Origin: Bog-752 sp963799395
GTDB lineage: Bacteria; Actinomycetota; Thermoleophilia; UBA2241
Length of the DNA: 64,000 nt
Direction of reading: 5' to 3'
Assembly: GCA_963799395.1 (NCBI GenBank)
Contig: CAWCWZ010000056.1
Location: 1 to 64,000 of the forward strand
Part shown: positions 24,618 through 34,077 of the stretch, in pieces
Layout: each line of letters opens with the position of its first letter
Position numbering within the stretch: the first letter of the stretch is position 1
Notes under the pieces: model-generated
What the model saw: only the letters and a program-made list of their open reading frames with translations
Told to the model about the DNA's origin: nothing
The model's database searches: none
Program-made: the position numbers and the translations under genes

Positions 24618-24756
24618 GCTTCGCCGTGCAAAGGCGTTCGGTAGTAGAGTCGCAATCGCGGCATCGACACACTCTCACTATGGGTCTCGACCTACGGCAG
24701 CAACAGTGATTGCCCGGCGGCCGCGGCCGCCGGGCTCAGGCGCGGAGGGAGAGTTC

Positions 24757-25155
24757 ATGGCGGACGATCAGATCGCGACCATGCTCATGTTCGCCGGACA
24801 GGCGGAAGAGGCGATCGGCTTCTACACCAGCCTGTTTGACGACTCAGGCGTCGAGTTCATCGAGCGCTACGGGCCGGAGTACCCCGGGCCCGCCGGTCAG
24901 GTCGTCCACGCCAGGTTCAGGCTCAACGGACGGCTCGTCTTGGCGATGGACAGCCACGTCGAACAGTCGTTTACCTTCACGCCGGCGACGTCGTTCTTCG
25001 TCACCTGCCCGGACGCGGCCGAAGTGGACCGGCTCTACGCCGCGCTCTCCGAGGGTGGCAGCGTGATGATGGAGCTCAACCACTACCCGTTCGCGACAAG
25101 GTACGCGTGGGTACAGGATCGCTTCGGTGTCTCCTGGCAACTGATGTTCCCATAG
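24757..25155 (+). CDS. VOC-family (PhnB/YjdN-like) protein
   Basis: 132 residues, GGAGGGAG before ATG. PhnB-like glyoxalase/bleomycin-resistance fold: TMLMFAGQAEEAIGFYTSLF, VVHARFRLNGRLVLAMDSHV, FFVTCPDAAEVDRLYAALSE and the ending RYAWVQDRFGVSWQLMFP. This subfamily usually lacks a defined substrate and full metal site. Confidence 0.85.
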   Translation: MADDQIATMLMFAGQAEEAIGFYTSLFDDSGVEFIERYGPEYPGPAGQVVHARFRLNGRLVLAMDSHVEQSFTFTPATSFFVTCPDAAEVDRLYAALSEGGSVMMELNHYPFATRYAWVQDRFGVSWQLMFP

Positions 25156-25177
25156 ACGACGGGCCCGGCAGACCACA

Positions 25178-26167
25178 GTGACGGCGGGCTACACGATCGT
25201 TCGCCCCGGCCCAGAGCACATGCAGGCCCTGCCGGCGATCGAGCTGCGGGCGGGCGGCCGCTTCCACGGCTGGGACGTGCCCGAGACAGTCATGCAAGCC
25301 GTGACGCCGCTCGCCGAGCTGCGGCAGGCGCAGGCCGCCGGGCTTCTCTGGGTCGCGCTCGATCGCGCCGGCGACCCCGTTGGCTTCGCCCTTGTCGCGC
25401 CGTCGCGCCGCCGTGTCTTCGTCGAGGAGCTCGATGTTCTTCCCGAGCACGGCCGGCGCGGAGTGGGCGCGGCCCTGGTGCGAACGGTCGCGCAATGGGC
25501 GGCGGCCAGTGGGCACCGTGAGCTTGCTCTCACGACCTTTCGCGACGTGCCGTGGAACCTGCCCTTCTACGAGAGACTCGGCTTTGAGGCCATCGATCCG
25601 AGGGCTCTCGACGCCGAACTGACGAAACGACTGGATGCCGAGGCCGCGCGAGGGCTCGACCCTTCTCGGCGTGCGGCAATGCGGATGACACTCAGCGCCG
25701 CGGGCTCGGTCGAGCACATGTGGGCCTCGTTTCTGGCAACGAGCCCCGAGGCGACGGCCGCAGGAGCCTCGTATTCCGCCTGGCACTTCTGCGACGATCA
25801 GGCGTCGGCCGACGAGCTCGCCGAGCTCGTGCTGTCCGGGCGCAAGCGCGCCACGGCAGGCAGCCTCTGGGCCTACGAGCTCGAGAAGGAGCCCCTGCCG
25901 CGAGTGGGCGATCTGAGTGTGATCACCGACTGGGAGGGCCGGGCGCGCTGCGTGATCCGCACGACCTCCGTCGAGGTGCTCCCGTTCAACGCGGTCACGC
26001 CGGAGTTCGCGGCGACCGAAGGCGAGGGTGACGGCTCGCTCGAGTACTGGCGCAAGGTCCATCGGGAGTTCTTCACGCGCGAGCTCGAGGGGACGGGCAG
26101 GGAGCCGCGACCCGACATGCCGGTCGTCTGCGAGCGCTTCGAGGTGGTGTTCGGACCTGCTCGATGA
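25178..26167 (+). CDS. GNAT acetyltransferase-ASCH domain fusion protein
   Basis: 329 residues from GTG 25178. Residues 1-165 form a GNAT domain (VEELDVLPEHGRRGVGAALV acetyl-CoA loop; RDVPWNLPFYERLGFEAID). Residues about 185-329 form an ASCH domain (ADELAELVLSGRKRATAGSL, GDLSVITDWEGRARCVIRTT, ending DMPVVCERFEVVF), a PUA-like fold. The two domains may act on modified nucleosides or RNA; no substrate can be assigned. The frame is clean, so the fusion looks genuine. Confidence 0.85.
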   Translation: MTAGYTIVRPGPEHMQALPAIELRAGGRFHGWDVPETVMQAVTPLAELRQAQAAGLLWVALDRAGDPVGFALVAPSRRRVFVEELDVLPEHGRRGVGAALVRTVAQWAAASGHRELALTTFRDVPWNLPFYERLGFEAIDPRALDAELTKRLDAEAARGLDPSRRAAMRMTLSAAGSVEHMWASFLATSPEATAAGASYSAWHFCDDQASADELAELVLSGRKRATAGSLWAYELEKEPLPRVGDLSVITDWEGRARCVIRTTSVEVLPFNAVTPEFAATEGEGDGSLEYWRKVHREFFTRELEGTGREPRPDMPVVCERFEVVFGPAR

Positions 26168-26198
26168 CCTTCTCAGTCCGGCGGCCGATCCGACGGGC

Positions 26199-27689
26199 AT
26201 GAGGGCTTCACCCATCGTCGTCCGCGTGGCCGTGCCCGACGACGCCGCGGACATCTCGGCGATCCACGCAGCCGCTGTGAACGGCGAGCGCGGCCGCGGC
26301 GATCACGACGACCGTCAGATCGCCGCCTGGGCGCATCCGCGGCCGCTGTCGGAGCTCCGGGAGCGCGTCGCCACCCGACAGTTCTTCGTCGCCGAGACCG
26401 CGGCCGAGCCGGTCGGCTACGCTCAGCTCGACGCCGGCGCCGGCGTCATCCGCTCCATCTACGTCGTCCCCGGCCACGCGCGCCGGGGAATCGGCCGCCG
26501 CCTCGCCTACACAGTGCTCGCGGCCGCCCGCGACGCGGGCCTTGCGCGAGTCGAGCTGGACTCCTCGCTGAACGCGGTGCCCTTCTACGAGGCGCTCGGG
26601 TTCGCGCGCCTGAGGAACGTCGAGCACGGGCTGAGGGATGGAGTGCTCCTGCCCTGCGTCCGCATGGCCAAGCGACTCGCCGACGAGCCCGACGCGACCG
26701 CTCCGTCCGCGCCGGCGGCGTGTGGGCGGCGCCACACAACGGCCATGACGCCGCATCGAGGGCCACGTATGCTTGCGAGCCGACTGAAGCAGGGCGACAG
26801 ACTGGGCGTCGTCGCCCCCTCCTCGCCGGTCACCTCCGACACGGACGATCAGTTCGCAAGGGGCATCTCGTACCTCGAGGACCTGGGCTTCGAGGTGGTC
26901 GCCGGCAGACATGTCCGCTCGACCACGCTGGGTTACTGCGCGTCTCCACAAGAGAAGGCCGCCGACATCACCGCGATGTTCGCCGACGGTTCCATCGCCG
27001 GCATCGTCTGCGCCCAGGGTGGCGCCACCGCGAATGCCTGTCTGCCATTCCTGTCGTGGTCGACCGTCAGGGCCCACCCCAAAGTATTCATGGGTATCAG
27101 CGACATCACGGTCCTGCTGAACGCGTTCTACGCCGCGACGGGGCTGGTCACCTTCCACGGGAACGACCTCCTCTGGGGCTTCGGCCGCCACCCGACCGAC
27201 TACGATCGCGACGCCTTCGTTCGCACCCTGATGGACGGTCGCACCGGCATGGTCGAGCCCAACGGAGAGCGCCGGACCGTCCGCGCCGGCAGCGGTGAGG
27301 GAGTGGCCCTGGGCGGCAACCTGCGCTGTCTCCTCAAGCTGGCCGGCACGCCCTATTGGCCGGACACGACCGGCGCGGTCCTCTTCCTCGAAGCGGTCGA
27401 TGTGACCTCGGAGACCTGCGACTGCATGGTGCGTCAGCTCGGGCAGATGGGCGTGTTCGAGACGCTGAACGGGGTCGTGGTCGGTCACGTCGACGGGCTC
27501 CAGCAGAACGCGGGAGCGCGGCAGTTGGAGGACGTGCTGCTGACGGCCAGCGCCGGGCACGACTTCCCCATCCTCAAGGTCGACGACTTCGGGCACAACT
27601 GCCCGAACGTCGTGCTGCCGATCGGCGCCCGCGTCAGAGTCGACGCCGACCATCAGACCGTAGAGCAGGTGGAACCGTTCATCGCCTAG
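26199..27689 (+). CDS. GNAT acetyltransferase fused in frame to an LD-carboxypeptidase (S66 family)
   Basis: The N-terminal 165 residues are a GNAT domain (VIRSIYVVPGHARRGIGRRL, SLNAVPFYEALGFARL). After a 25-residue linker a full S66 peptidase begins at the Met of 26769 (RLKQGDRLGVVAPSSPVTSD), with nucleophile region GISDITVLLNAFYAATGLVT, VALGGNLRCLLKLAGTPYW and a C-terminal Glu/His region (LFLEAVDVTSE, VDDFGHNCPNVVLPIGARVR). S66 enzymes release the terminal D-Ala of murein tetrapeptides or cleave peptide antibiotics such as microcin C. There is no stop between the parts, but a lost stop cannot be excluded. Confidence 0.8.
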   Translation: MRASPIVVRVAVPDDAADISAIHAAAVNGERGRGDHDDRQIAAWAHPRPLSELRERVATRQFFVAETAAEPVGYAQLDAGAGVIRSIYVVPGHARRGIGRRLAYTVLAAARDAGLARVELDSSLNAVPFYEALGFARLRNVEHGLRDGVLLPCVRMAKRLADEPDATAPSAPAACGRRHTTAMTPHRGPRMLASRLKQGDRLGVVAPSSPVTSDTDDQFARGISYLEDLGFEVVAGRHVRSTTLGYCASPQEKAADITAMFADGSIAGIVCAQGGATANACLPFLSWSTVRAHPKVFMGISDITVLLNAFYAATGLVTFHGNDLLWGFGRHPTDYDRDAFVRTLMDGRTGMVEPNGERRTVRAGSGEGVALGGNLRCLLKLAGTPYWPDTTGAVLFLEAVDVTSETCDCMVRQLGQMGVFETLNGVVVGHVDGLQQNAGARQLEDVLLTASAGHDFPILKVDDFGHNCPNVVLPIGARVRVDADHQTVEQVEPFIA

Positions 27690-27747
27690 CCGCACTTGCC
27701 CGGTACGCCGCGCCCCCTGCCGTATGCCACCGATGATCGGAGATCAG

Positions 27748-28213
27748 ATGACCGAGGAGGCTGAATTCGAGGTGCGCGACCGGTTGTCGCCGTCGCAGGT
27801 CGACGACCTCTTGCGCATGTACCGCAACGAGTGGTGGAGCAGCGCGAGAACACGGGCCGGCGTGGAGCGGATGCTGGCCGCCTCGGACCTGCTCTACGCG
27901 ATCGTCGAGCGCAGGTCCGACTCGCTGGCCGCGTTTGCCCGCGTGTTGACTGATGGAACGTATCTGGCGCTCGTCCTCGACGTCATCGTCGCTCCGGCGC
28001 ATCGCGGGCGCGGGCTCGGGCGGCTCCTGATCGACAGCATCTGCTCGGCGCCGGCCCTGCGCGACGTCGCCAGCATCGAGCTCGTCTGCCAGCCTGAGCT
28101 CCTGCCCTTCTACCGGAAGTGGGGCTTCTCGGAGCAGGTGGGCCGCTCGCGGCTCATGCGGCGGACGAGCGACCCGCGTCTGGTCGATCTCCACCACCTC
28201 GCAGGAGGCCTGA
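27748..28213 (+). CDS. GNAT-family acetyltransferase
   Basis: About 155 residues: VDDLLRMYRNEWWSSARTRA, then VLDVIVAPAHRGRGLGRLLI (acetyl-CoA loop) and CQPELLPFYRKWGFSEQ. The GNAT reading frame stays open into the following gene; a TGA at 28211 in the neighbouring frame, with a CAGGAGG site for the next gene, suggests the real end. Start at ATG 27748 after GGAG. Confidence 0.8.
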
Positions 28214-28218
28214 CGCCC

Positions 28219-28810
28219 ATGTTCCACGACATCCCGCAAGCGATCGCCGATCGAATGGCCTATCTGGAGGACCTCGACTCCCGAGACCGTGTCGATGGCG
28301 ACACCCCGACTCCAGCGTCTTCGTCAGGTGCCGCCCCAGACCGGCAGGTTCATCGCCCTGCTGGCGGCGGCCGCGCCCGCCGGCCGGTACCTCGAGATCG
28401 GTACCAGCGCCGGGTACTCGACGCTGTGGCTGGCCCTGGCCTGCCGACTGGTGGGCCGGAGACTCACGACCTTCGAGATCCTCGACGACAAGGCGGCGCT
28501 GGCCCGCGAGACGTTCGCGCTGACCGGCGTCGGCGACGTTATCGACTTCGTCCACGGCGACGCCCTCGACCATCTCGCCGACTGTGAAGGCGTCTCCTTC
28601 TGCTTTCTCGACGCCGAAAAAGACGTCTACTCGGCCTGCTACGAGGCCGTCGTGCCCACCATGACGGCCGGCGGCATCCTCGTCGCCGACAATGCCATCA
28701 ACCACGAAGCGACGCTGCGGCCGATGCTCCAGCGGGCTCTCGACGACGAACGCATGGACGCCATGATCGTGCCGGTCGGCAAGGGCGAGCTCGTCTGCAG
28801 AAAGCGATAG
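28219..28810 (+). CDS. O-methyltransferase (class I SAM), one frameshift
   Basis: Starts MFHDIPQAIADRMAYLEDLD and, after one base is removed near 28300, continues TPRLQRLRQVPPQTGRFIAL with motif I RYLEIGTSAGYSTLWLALA, acidic motif FCFLDAEKDVY and GGILVADNAINHEA. Resembles the family-3 O-methyltransferases (caffeoyl-CoA type). Preceded by CAGGAGG. Substrate unknown. Confidence 0.8.
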
Positions 28811-28872
28811 GGGACGGGTCTTCGGCGCAGCGGCAACGGACGCCGCGTTTTCGTCGGGTGCACAGGGCGCAT

Positions 28873-29507
28873 ATGTTCGCCGTGAGCGACCACGAACACT
28901 TTCACACGGCCTACGCCGAGGGCGCGACTCCCCCTGGGACATCGGCCGGCCGCAGGCCGCGCTGGTCGAAACCGAGCGGCGCGGCTGGGTGCGCGGGCCT
29001 GTGCTCGATGCCGGCTGCGGCACGGGTGAGCACGCGCTGTACTTCGCCGCCGCCGGCTACGACGTCGTCGGCGTCGACGTGGTGCCGGCGGCCATCGACC
29101 GCGCCGTCGCCAAGGCGGCGGCGCGCGGACTGGCCAACCCGCCGCGGTTCGTCGTGGCCGACATCCTGGAGCAGCCTCAGGCGCTTGTCGGCCGCGCGTT
29201 CGGCACGGTCGTCGACATGGGGTTCTTCCATACCTTGAGCGACGAGGAGCGCTCGACCTGGCGCGCGGTCCTGGCCGATCTACTCGCGTCTGGCGGGAGC
29301 TACGTGATGATGTGCTTCTCCGAGCTGGTGCCCGGCGACTACGGTCCCCGGCACATCTCCGAGGCCGAGATCCGCGAGACGTTTCGTGAGGCCGACGGCT
29401 TTACCGTGATCGACCTCGAACGGACCGCCATCCAGTCGAACCGCGACGGCGCGCCCGCCGACATTCCGGCCTGGCTGGCGAGGATCGAGCGGACGGGCGC
29501 CGCTTGA
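28873..29507 (+). CDS. Small SAM-dependent methyltransferase, one frameshift
   Basis: Thiopurine-methyltransferase-like size. The N-terminus EHFHTAYAEG joins, after one frame change near 28925, to SPWDIGRPQAALVETERRGW and VLDAGCGTGEHALYFAAAGY (motif I); then VVGVDVVPAAIDRAVAKAAA and TVVDMGFFHTLSDEER. The PWDIGxPQ segment is typical of a broad class of detoxifying or tellurite-type methyltransferases. Confidence 0.8.
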
Positions 29508-29600
29508 CGGTCCCGCCCCAGCGGTGAGGAGCACGCCCGCGGCGGGGAATGCTTGGTCGACGCGACGGCGGCGGCGAGCACCCGGCCCCGGAGGGCGGAC

Positions 29601-30845
29601 ATGACGAGCGCAAGCGCCAACGGCTCAGGCCCCCGAGAGAAAGGCCGGCTCGCCCGCCTGCACGACGTCATGGCAGGCTACGTGGAGCGCGGCGAGGTTC
29701 CCGGCATCGTCACGGCCGTCGCGCGGCGCGGCGAAGTCCACGTCGACGCCCGTGGCCGCATGGCGCTCGGCGACGACGCGCCCGTGGAGCGCGACACGAT
29801 CTTTCGCATCTCGTCGATGACCAAGCCGATCACGGCCGCGGCGGCGATGATCCTGGTCGAGGAATGCAGGCTGCGTCTGGACGAGCCGGTCGACCGGCTG
29901 CTTCCTGAGCTTGCCGACCGCCGGGTGCTCAAGCGGCTCGACGGCCCGCTCGACGACACGGTGCCGGCGAACCGGCCGATCACCGTGCGCGACCTGCTCA
30001 CGTTCCGCCTGGGCTTCGGCCAGGTCATGGCGCCGCCCGATTCCTCTCCGATCCTGCAAGCGGCGTCCGAGCTTCAGATCGGCATGGGGCCGCCGCAGCC
30101 GGCGGCCATGCCGGCGCCGGACGAGTGGCTGCGCCGCCTGGGTTCCCTGCCGCTCATCCATCAGCCGGGTGAGCGCTGGATGTACAACACGGGCGCCGAT
30201 GTGCTGGGCGTCCTCATCGCGCGGGCCTCAGGCCGACCGTTCGCGGAGTTTCTCGGCGATCGCATCTTCACGCCCCTCGGCATGAAGGACACGGCTTTCA
30301 GCGTGCCTGTCGCCGGCCTCGGCCGGCTGACGAGCAGCTACTGGACCGACCCCGCCACCGGTATGCTCGCACTCTACGACCCGGCGGCGAACGGCCAGTG
30401 GAGCCGGCCCCCCGCGTTCGCGTCCGGCGGCGCCGGCCTGGTGTCGACCATCGACGACTACCTCGAGTTCGCGCGCATGCTCCTGAACAAAGGCGCTCAC
30501 GGCCGCGTGCGCATCCTCTCGCGGCTGTCGGTCGAGCTCATGACGACCGACCAGCTGACGCCCGCGCAGAAGTCGGTGTCGGGGCTGACCCCCGGCTTCT
30601 TCGAAAGTCACGGCTGGGGCTTCGGCATGGCGACCGTGACGCGGCGCGACAATGTGGCGTTCTCGCCGGGCAGCTACGGCTGGGACGGCGGCCTGGGAAC
30701 GTCCTGGTGGTCGGATCCCGGCGAGGACATGATCACGATCCTCATGACCCAGCGCGCCTGGACGTCACCCAGTCCGCCGCCTGTCTGCCTCGACTTCCGG
30801 ACGGCGGCCTACCAGGCGATCGACGACTGCGGGACGCGCCCCTAG
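29601..30845 (+). CDS. Serine hydrolase of the beta-lactamase/class C PBP superfamily
   Basis: 414 residues. Catalytic SxxK in IFRISSMTKPITAAAAM (about residue 72), YxN motif MYNTGADVLGVLIARAS, and C-terminal GWGFGMATVTRR with GWDGGLGTSWW in place of the KTG region. Esterase or D-aminopeptidase activity is as likely as beta-lactamase. No signal peptide seen, so probably cytoplasmic. Start at ATG 29601 with GGAGGG. Confidence 0.88.
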   Translation: MTSASANGSGPREKGRLARLHDVMAGYVERGEVPGIVTAVARRGEVHVDARGRMALGDDAPVERDTIFRISSMTKPITAAAAMILVEECRLRLDEPVDRLLPELADRRVLKRLDGPLDDTVPANRPITVRDLLTFRLGFGQVMAPPDSSPILQAASELQIGMGPPQPAAMPAPDEWLRRLGSLPLIHQPGERWMYNTGADVLGVLIARASGRPFAEFLGDRIFTPLGMKDTAFSVPVAGLGRLTSSYWTDPATGMLALYDPAANGQWSRPPAFASGGAGLVSTIDDYLEFARMLLNKGAHGRVRILSRLSVELMTTDQLTPAQKSVSGLTPGFFESHGWGFGMATVTRRDNVAFSPGSYGWDGGLGTSWWSDPGEDMITILMTQRAWTSPSPPPVCLDFRTAAYQAIDDCGTRP

Positions 30846-31285
30846 GTCTCGAGCAGCTCGAACCCGGTGGCCGGGTCGGCGCGACGGACCGCGTCGTTGC
30901 CGGTCAGCTCGATGATCACGGCCTCGCCGACGATCCAGGTCGCGACACCGAGCCTGATGCAGCCGGCGGTCACCTTGTCGTCGCGGCCGAAGGCGGCGTG
31001 CAGGTGCAGCGTCGGCCGGCCGGCCGCGTCGGGGAACAGCGTACCGACGCCGGCCATCTCGTGGACGCCCCGCAGCACCTGCTCCATAGGTTCGATCACG
31101 GCCGCCCGGCCGTCGTGCGGCCCCACGACGACGCGGCTGCCATCGTCGGCGCCCCCCAGCACGATGACGGCGGCACGCCGCACGCCCTCGCGAACGGCCA
31201 GCTCTTCGATCGACTCGTGGACGACGTCGCCGTCTTCGAGGCGCACGACGAAGACGCGTCCGAGCCCGGCTGTCGAGTACTTCAC
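30842..31285 (-). CDS. PPC-domain (DUF296) protein
   Basis: 147 residues from GTG 31285 after AAGGAG. PPC fold: RVFVVRLEDGDVVHESIEEL, AAVIVLGGADDGSRVVVG and the signature GRPTLHLHAAFGRDDKVTAG with GEAVIIEL. In this family GxPxxHxHxxxG residues bind metal. Bacterial members are thought to bind DNA or small ligands. Convergent with, and overlapping, the serine hydrolase end. Confidence 0.88.
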   Translation of the reverse strand: MKYSTAGLGRVFVVRLEDGDVVHESIEELAVREGVRRAAVIVLGGADDGSRVVVGPHDGRAAVIEPMEQVLRGVHEMAGVGTLFPDAAGRPTLHLHAAFGRDDKVTAGCIRLGVATWIVGEAVIIELTGNDAVRRADPATGFELLET

Positions 31286-31458
31286 CAGAGACACTCCTTT
31301 TCCGCGGTCACCGGCGGCGTCGCCGCACGTGCGACGCGAGTGCCGCATCGTAGCACGACGCGCTCGCGGTTCGGCGTGGCGCGTCGTCGGCGGACCGCCT
31401 CGCCTGGTCGTGGAGGGCGTCGCCGTGCGCGGCGTCGCGCATGTGCTAGCGTGAGGCC

Positions 31459-33916
31459 ATGACGCATGGCCCCCACGACACCGAGCTCGAGTTCTTCGCC
31501 GCCGGCGGCCAAGGGCGCCGAGGAGCTGCTCGCCGACGAGCTGCGGACGCTCGCGGCCGATCAGCGCACGGGCGCCGCGACAGTCGCCCGGGAGCGGGGC
31601 GGCGTCTCGTTCGAAGGACCGCTGGCGCTCGGCTACCGCGCCTGCCTGTGGTCGCGGCTCGCGCAGCGCGTGCTGCTGCGGGTGGCCTCGGTGCCGCTCG
31701 CCGGGGGCGCCGACGCCTTCTGGAGCGGCCTCGCCGAGATCGACTGGTCCGCACACCTGTCGCCGGACGGCACGCTGGCCGTCGACTTTGCCGGCCTCGG
31801 CGCGGCCGTCGGCGTGACCAACACGCTGTTCGGCGCGCAGCGCACCAAGGACGTCATCGTCGACCAGCTCCGGATACGATTCGATCGCCGCCCGTCGGTC
31901 GACCTCGCCCGCCCCGACCTGCGGGTCAACGTGTACGTCGGCCGTCGCGAGGCCGTCGTGGCCGTCGACCTGTCGGGGGAGAGCCTTCACCGGCGCGGGT
32001 ACCGCGCCCCCGGCGAGCAGACCGCGGCGCCGCTCAAGGAGACGCTCGCGGCGGCGATCCTGGTGCGCGCCGGATGGCCGGCGATCGCCGCCGCGGGGGG
32101 CAGCGTGCTCGACCCGCTATGCGGCTCGGGCACGCTGCCCATCGAGGCCGCCATGATCGCCGCCGACCTCGCCCCGGGGCTGCTGCGGGAGGCCGCCGCG
32201 CCGAGTGGTCCGCGCTGGGGGTTCACCGGCTGGCTGGGCCACGACGTCCGCCTGTGGGAGAAGCTGGTGGCGGAGGCGGGCGAGCGCCGCGCAGCGGCGC
32301 TCGCCCGCCTCCGCGCGGCTCGTGCGCCAGCGAGCGACGGCCCTGCGACCGAAGTCGGCGCCGTCCCCGTGGCCTTCGGCTACGACCGCGACGCACGCGC
32401 GGTCACGCTCGCCCAGGCCGACGTCGAGCGCGCCGGTCTCGGCGAGCTGGTGCGCATCGAACGCCGTGAGCTCGCCGGCCTGGTTCGCCCCGCCGGCGTC
32501 GCTTCGGCCGCGCCGGGCCTGGTCGTCGCCAACCCGCCGTACGGGCACCGGCTGACGAGCGGCAATAAAGCGGCAACTTCGGCGGCGGTCGATCCGGGGC
32601 TGGCCGCGCTCTACGAGCTGCTCGGCGAGCGTCTGCGGACCGAGTTCGTCGGTTGGCAGGCGGCCGTCCTCGTCAACGATCTCGAGCTCGGCAAGCATCT
32701 CGGCCTGCGCGCCCGACGCGCGAACCGCTTCATGAACGGGCCGCTGCCGTGCACGCTACTGCGGATCGAGATCGACGGGCGGGCGAGCGTTCCACGGCGC
32801 CCGGCGGTCGCCGAGCCGGCGAGTCCCGGGGGTGGCGAGTCGGGGAACCGGGTGGGGTCGCCGGCTTGTTGTCCAATTGGCCCGGATCTGGGCCAATTGA
32901 ACAACGAGCCGGAGACCCCGCACACCTCTTCGACGCCAGTGCCGGGAAGCGTCGCCGGCGCTGTCTCGCCCGCGTCCGAGCAGTTTGCCAACCGGCTGCG
33001 CAAGAATGCCCGCCGCTGGAGCCGGTACATGCGCCGCGCCGGCGTCACCTGCTACCGCGTCTACGACGCCGACCTGCCCGACTACGCAGTGGCCATCGAC
33101 GTCTACGAGCGCTGGGTCCACGTTCAGGAGTACGCTCCGCCGCCTGAGATCGACGAGGCGAAGGCGGCGGCCCGCCTCGCCGAGGCCATGCGCGTCATCC
33201 CTGAGGTCCTCGACGCGGCACCGGACGACGTGTTCCTCAAGGTGCGCGCCCGGCAGCGCGGCGCGACGCAGTATGCGCGCCGCGCCGCCACCGGCGTCGA
33301 GCACGAGGTCCACGAGCGCGAGCTGTCGTTCCTGGTCAACTTCACCGACTACCTCGACACCGGGCTGTTCCTGCCCGCACGCGAAGTCCGCCACCTGCTC
33401 GCCGGTCTGGCGACCGGGCAGCGGTTCCTCGACCTCTTCGGCTACACCGGCACGGCCAGCGTGGCGGCCGGCAAGGGCGGCGCCACGAGCACCACGACCG
33501 TCGACCTGAACGGCCGCTACCTCGAGTGGGCGCAGCGCAACTTCGCCGTCAACAAGCTGAAGGATGCACGCAACGCCGTGGTCGAGGCCGACGTCCTGCA
33601 GTGGGTGGCGCGGACGGACGAGCGGTTCGGCCTCATCTACCTCGATCCGCCGACCTTCTCGAACTCCAAGAAGATGGGGCGGGCGGTGTTCGACGTGCGC
33701 CGCGACCACGCCGACCTGATCCGCCTGGTCGTACGCCGGCTGCTCGAGCCCGGCGGGGTCCTCGTCTTTGCCTGCAACGCGCGCAAGTTCGCGTTCGACG
33801 CCGGGGCGCTGGCCCCCGACCACGACCTCGAGGATCTGTCGAGGGCGACGCTCCCGCCCGATTTCGCGCGCAGCGCGCGGGCCCACCACGTCTGGCGGAT
33901 CAGCGCCCGGGCGTAG
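31459..33916 (+). CDS. rlmL: Bifunctional 23S rRNA m2G2445/m7G2069 methyltransferase
   Basis: RlmKL fusion: THUMP domain (GALGY/AQRVLLRVASVPLAGGAD), RlmL methyltransferase with DPLCGSGTLPIEAAMIAADL and ANPPYGHRL, then a linker (about residues 455-505) and RlmK with LNGRYLEWAQRNFAVNKL and LIYLDPPTFSNSKKMG. About 816 residues, slightly longer than usual because of the linker. The open frame starts at 31466, but MTHGPHDTELEFFAA in the other frame from 31459 looks like the real N-terminus, shifted near 31505. Such fusions are best known from gammaproteobacteria. Two hairpins lie inside the gene. Confidence 0.9.
32272..32312. repeat. Perfect 19-bp hairpin inside rlmKL
   Basis: Left arm GGAGGCGGGCGAGCGCCGC, loop GCA, exact complement as right arm. 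It encodes the EAGERRAAALARL segment and lies where related proteins also have an Ala/Glu/Arg helix. Confidence 0.85.
32861..32912. repeat. 23-bp hairpin in the RlmL-RlmK linker
   Basis: Left arm CCGGCTTGTTGTCCAATTGG continuing CCC, loop GGATCT, right arm complementary with two mismatches. AT-rich compared with the gene and located in the non-conserved linker, so it looks like an inserted palindromic element. Confidence 0.8.
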
Positions 33917-34077
33917 AGTACGCCGGCGCCGGCCGACCTCCACCCGGCACGTGCCGCGTCGCTCCCGGTGGACGTCTCGAGGGACCGCGCCCCCCGAACT
34001 CGCCGCCCGGGGTGGACATCGCAGCGTCGGTCGTCGCGCCCGGCCGCGATGTCCGGGCGATGTGCTAGTCTCGGGCC

